DNA of 5,873 nt, from positions 1 to 5,873 of the forward strand of contig JBJHBY010000217.1 of NCBI GenBank assembly GCA_050485745.1. The letters are read 5' to 3'. The notes under the pieces were generated by a model. That model saw nothing but the letters and a program-made list of their open reading frames with translations. It was not told the DNA's origin and did not search any database. Positions 5,457 to 5,873 of the stretch are shown piece by piece. This DNA is from JBJHBY01 sp050485745. Its GTDB lineage: Bacteria > Pseudomonadota > Gammaproteobacteria > Pseudomonadales > CAMLJR01. Made by a program: the position numbers and the translations under genes. Numbering within the stretch: the first letter of the stretch is position 1; each line of letters begins with the position of its first letter.

Positions 5457-5873
5457 ATGGCCAGCAATAAGAAATCCACCGCCAGGGCAGTGAGCGCCGG
5501 TATTTCCCGTCTTGAGCGAGACATCGAGAATCAGCTTCACAAGCTGCAGGACTCACTGCGCAAGGCTCGTCAGAAGGCATTGAAGGAGGCCCAGGCCACG
5601 GTTGATCGCCTGTCCCGCCAGACGGCCCGGATCAAGCAGGATCTGAAGGCTGCCGAGCTGCGGCAGAAGGCCGCACTGGCAAATGCCCGCAAGAACCTCG
5701 GTGATGCTGCCCAGCGTCAGCTCGATGCGGCCCGGGGCAAGGTGGATGAGCTGAAAGCGGCCCTGGCGCGCGCCGTGCAGGTGCAGGGGGTGGCCGGCAC
5801 CGAGCTGAAGGCGGCAAAGCAGCACGCCAGCAGTCCCGCCGCCAAATTGCCCAAGGCTGCCGCCACCAAAGCC
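5457..5873 (+). CDS. algP: AlgP-like histone H1-type regulator, 5' part
   Basis: The reading frame stays open from ATG 5457 to the window end (139 residues, no stop reached). Upstream, AGGG (5445-5448) sits eight bases from the ATG, while AAGGA (5451-5455) is too close. Residues 1-6, MASNKK, resemble the MSANKK start of Pseudomonas AlgP. Residues 16-115 are a long, Ala/Lys/Arg/Gln/Glu-rich helix with coiled-coil character and no Cys or Trp. From about 119 the composition shifts to the Ala/Lys/Pro type (PAAKLPKAAATKA, 127-139), the start of the histone H1-like tail that binds DNA in AlgP. In Pseudomonas, AlgP (AlgR3) was linked to alginate gene control and its KPAA repeats vary in number. The context with rsd/algQ, an FKBP gene and dsbB supports the call more than the sequence, since such low-complexity proteins align poorly. 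It would act in the cytoplasm on the nucleoid. Confidence 0.8.
   Translation, partial: MASNKKSTARAVSAGISRLERDIENQLHKLQDSLRKARQKALKEAQATVDRLSRQTARIKQDLKAAELRQKAALANARKNLGDAAQRQLDAARGKVDELKAALARAVQVQGVAGTELKAAKQHASSPAAKLPKAAATKA

Overview
The window is a GC-rich, tightly packed stretch of a gammaproteobacterial chromosome. It holds eight protein genes, two of them cut by the window edges. All have recognisable families, and there is no sign of phage, transposon, CRISPR, tRNA or rRNA. The co-occurrence of dsbB, an Rsd/AlgQ anti-sigma factor, an FKBP isomerase and an AlgP-like histone-H1-type protein matches the algQ-algP neighbourhood of Pseudomonas. This points to Pseudomonadales or a relative such as the Oceanospirillales/Halomonas/Marinobacter group. 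The genus cannot be fixed from this sequence alone.

Left part (2-1788, + strand): the 3' end of ctpA, a periplasmic S41 carboxy-terminal processing protease, is joined by a 4-base overlap to a secreted divergent polysaccharide deacetylase (YibQ family). This is the tail of the envC-ctpA-yibQ type cell-wall operon. Its end overlaps by 17 bases the convergent end of a small orphan FliL-like secreted protein (1772-2221, - strand).

Middle (2222-4464, + strand): dsbB lies divergent from the FliL-like gene across a 126-base gap. Next come rsd/algQ with its own good promoter, then a WD40-propeller lipoprotein that probably starts inside the rsd coding region and is likely translationally coupled to it.

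Right part (4465-5873): a convergent gap with a short hairpin separates the WD40 gene from a minus-strand FKBP-type prolyl isomerase lipoprotein (Mip/FkpA-like). A 241-base divergent intergenic region follows. It carries overlapping face-to-face promoter candidates, a hairpin and a G-quadruplex motif. The algP-like gene then runs off the right end just as its Ala/Lys/Pro-rich tail begins.

The themes are envelope maintenance (protease, deacetylase, disulfide generation, periplasmic foldase, two lipoproteins) and stationary-phase or global gene regulation (Rsd/AlgQ, AlgP). I see no clear new multi-gene system. The least explained items are the WD40 lipoprotein fused transcriptionally to rsd, the FliL-like protein outside any flagellar operon, and the dense regulatory gap between the FKBP gene and algP.
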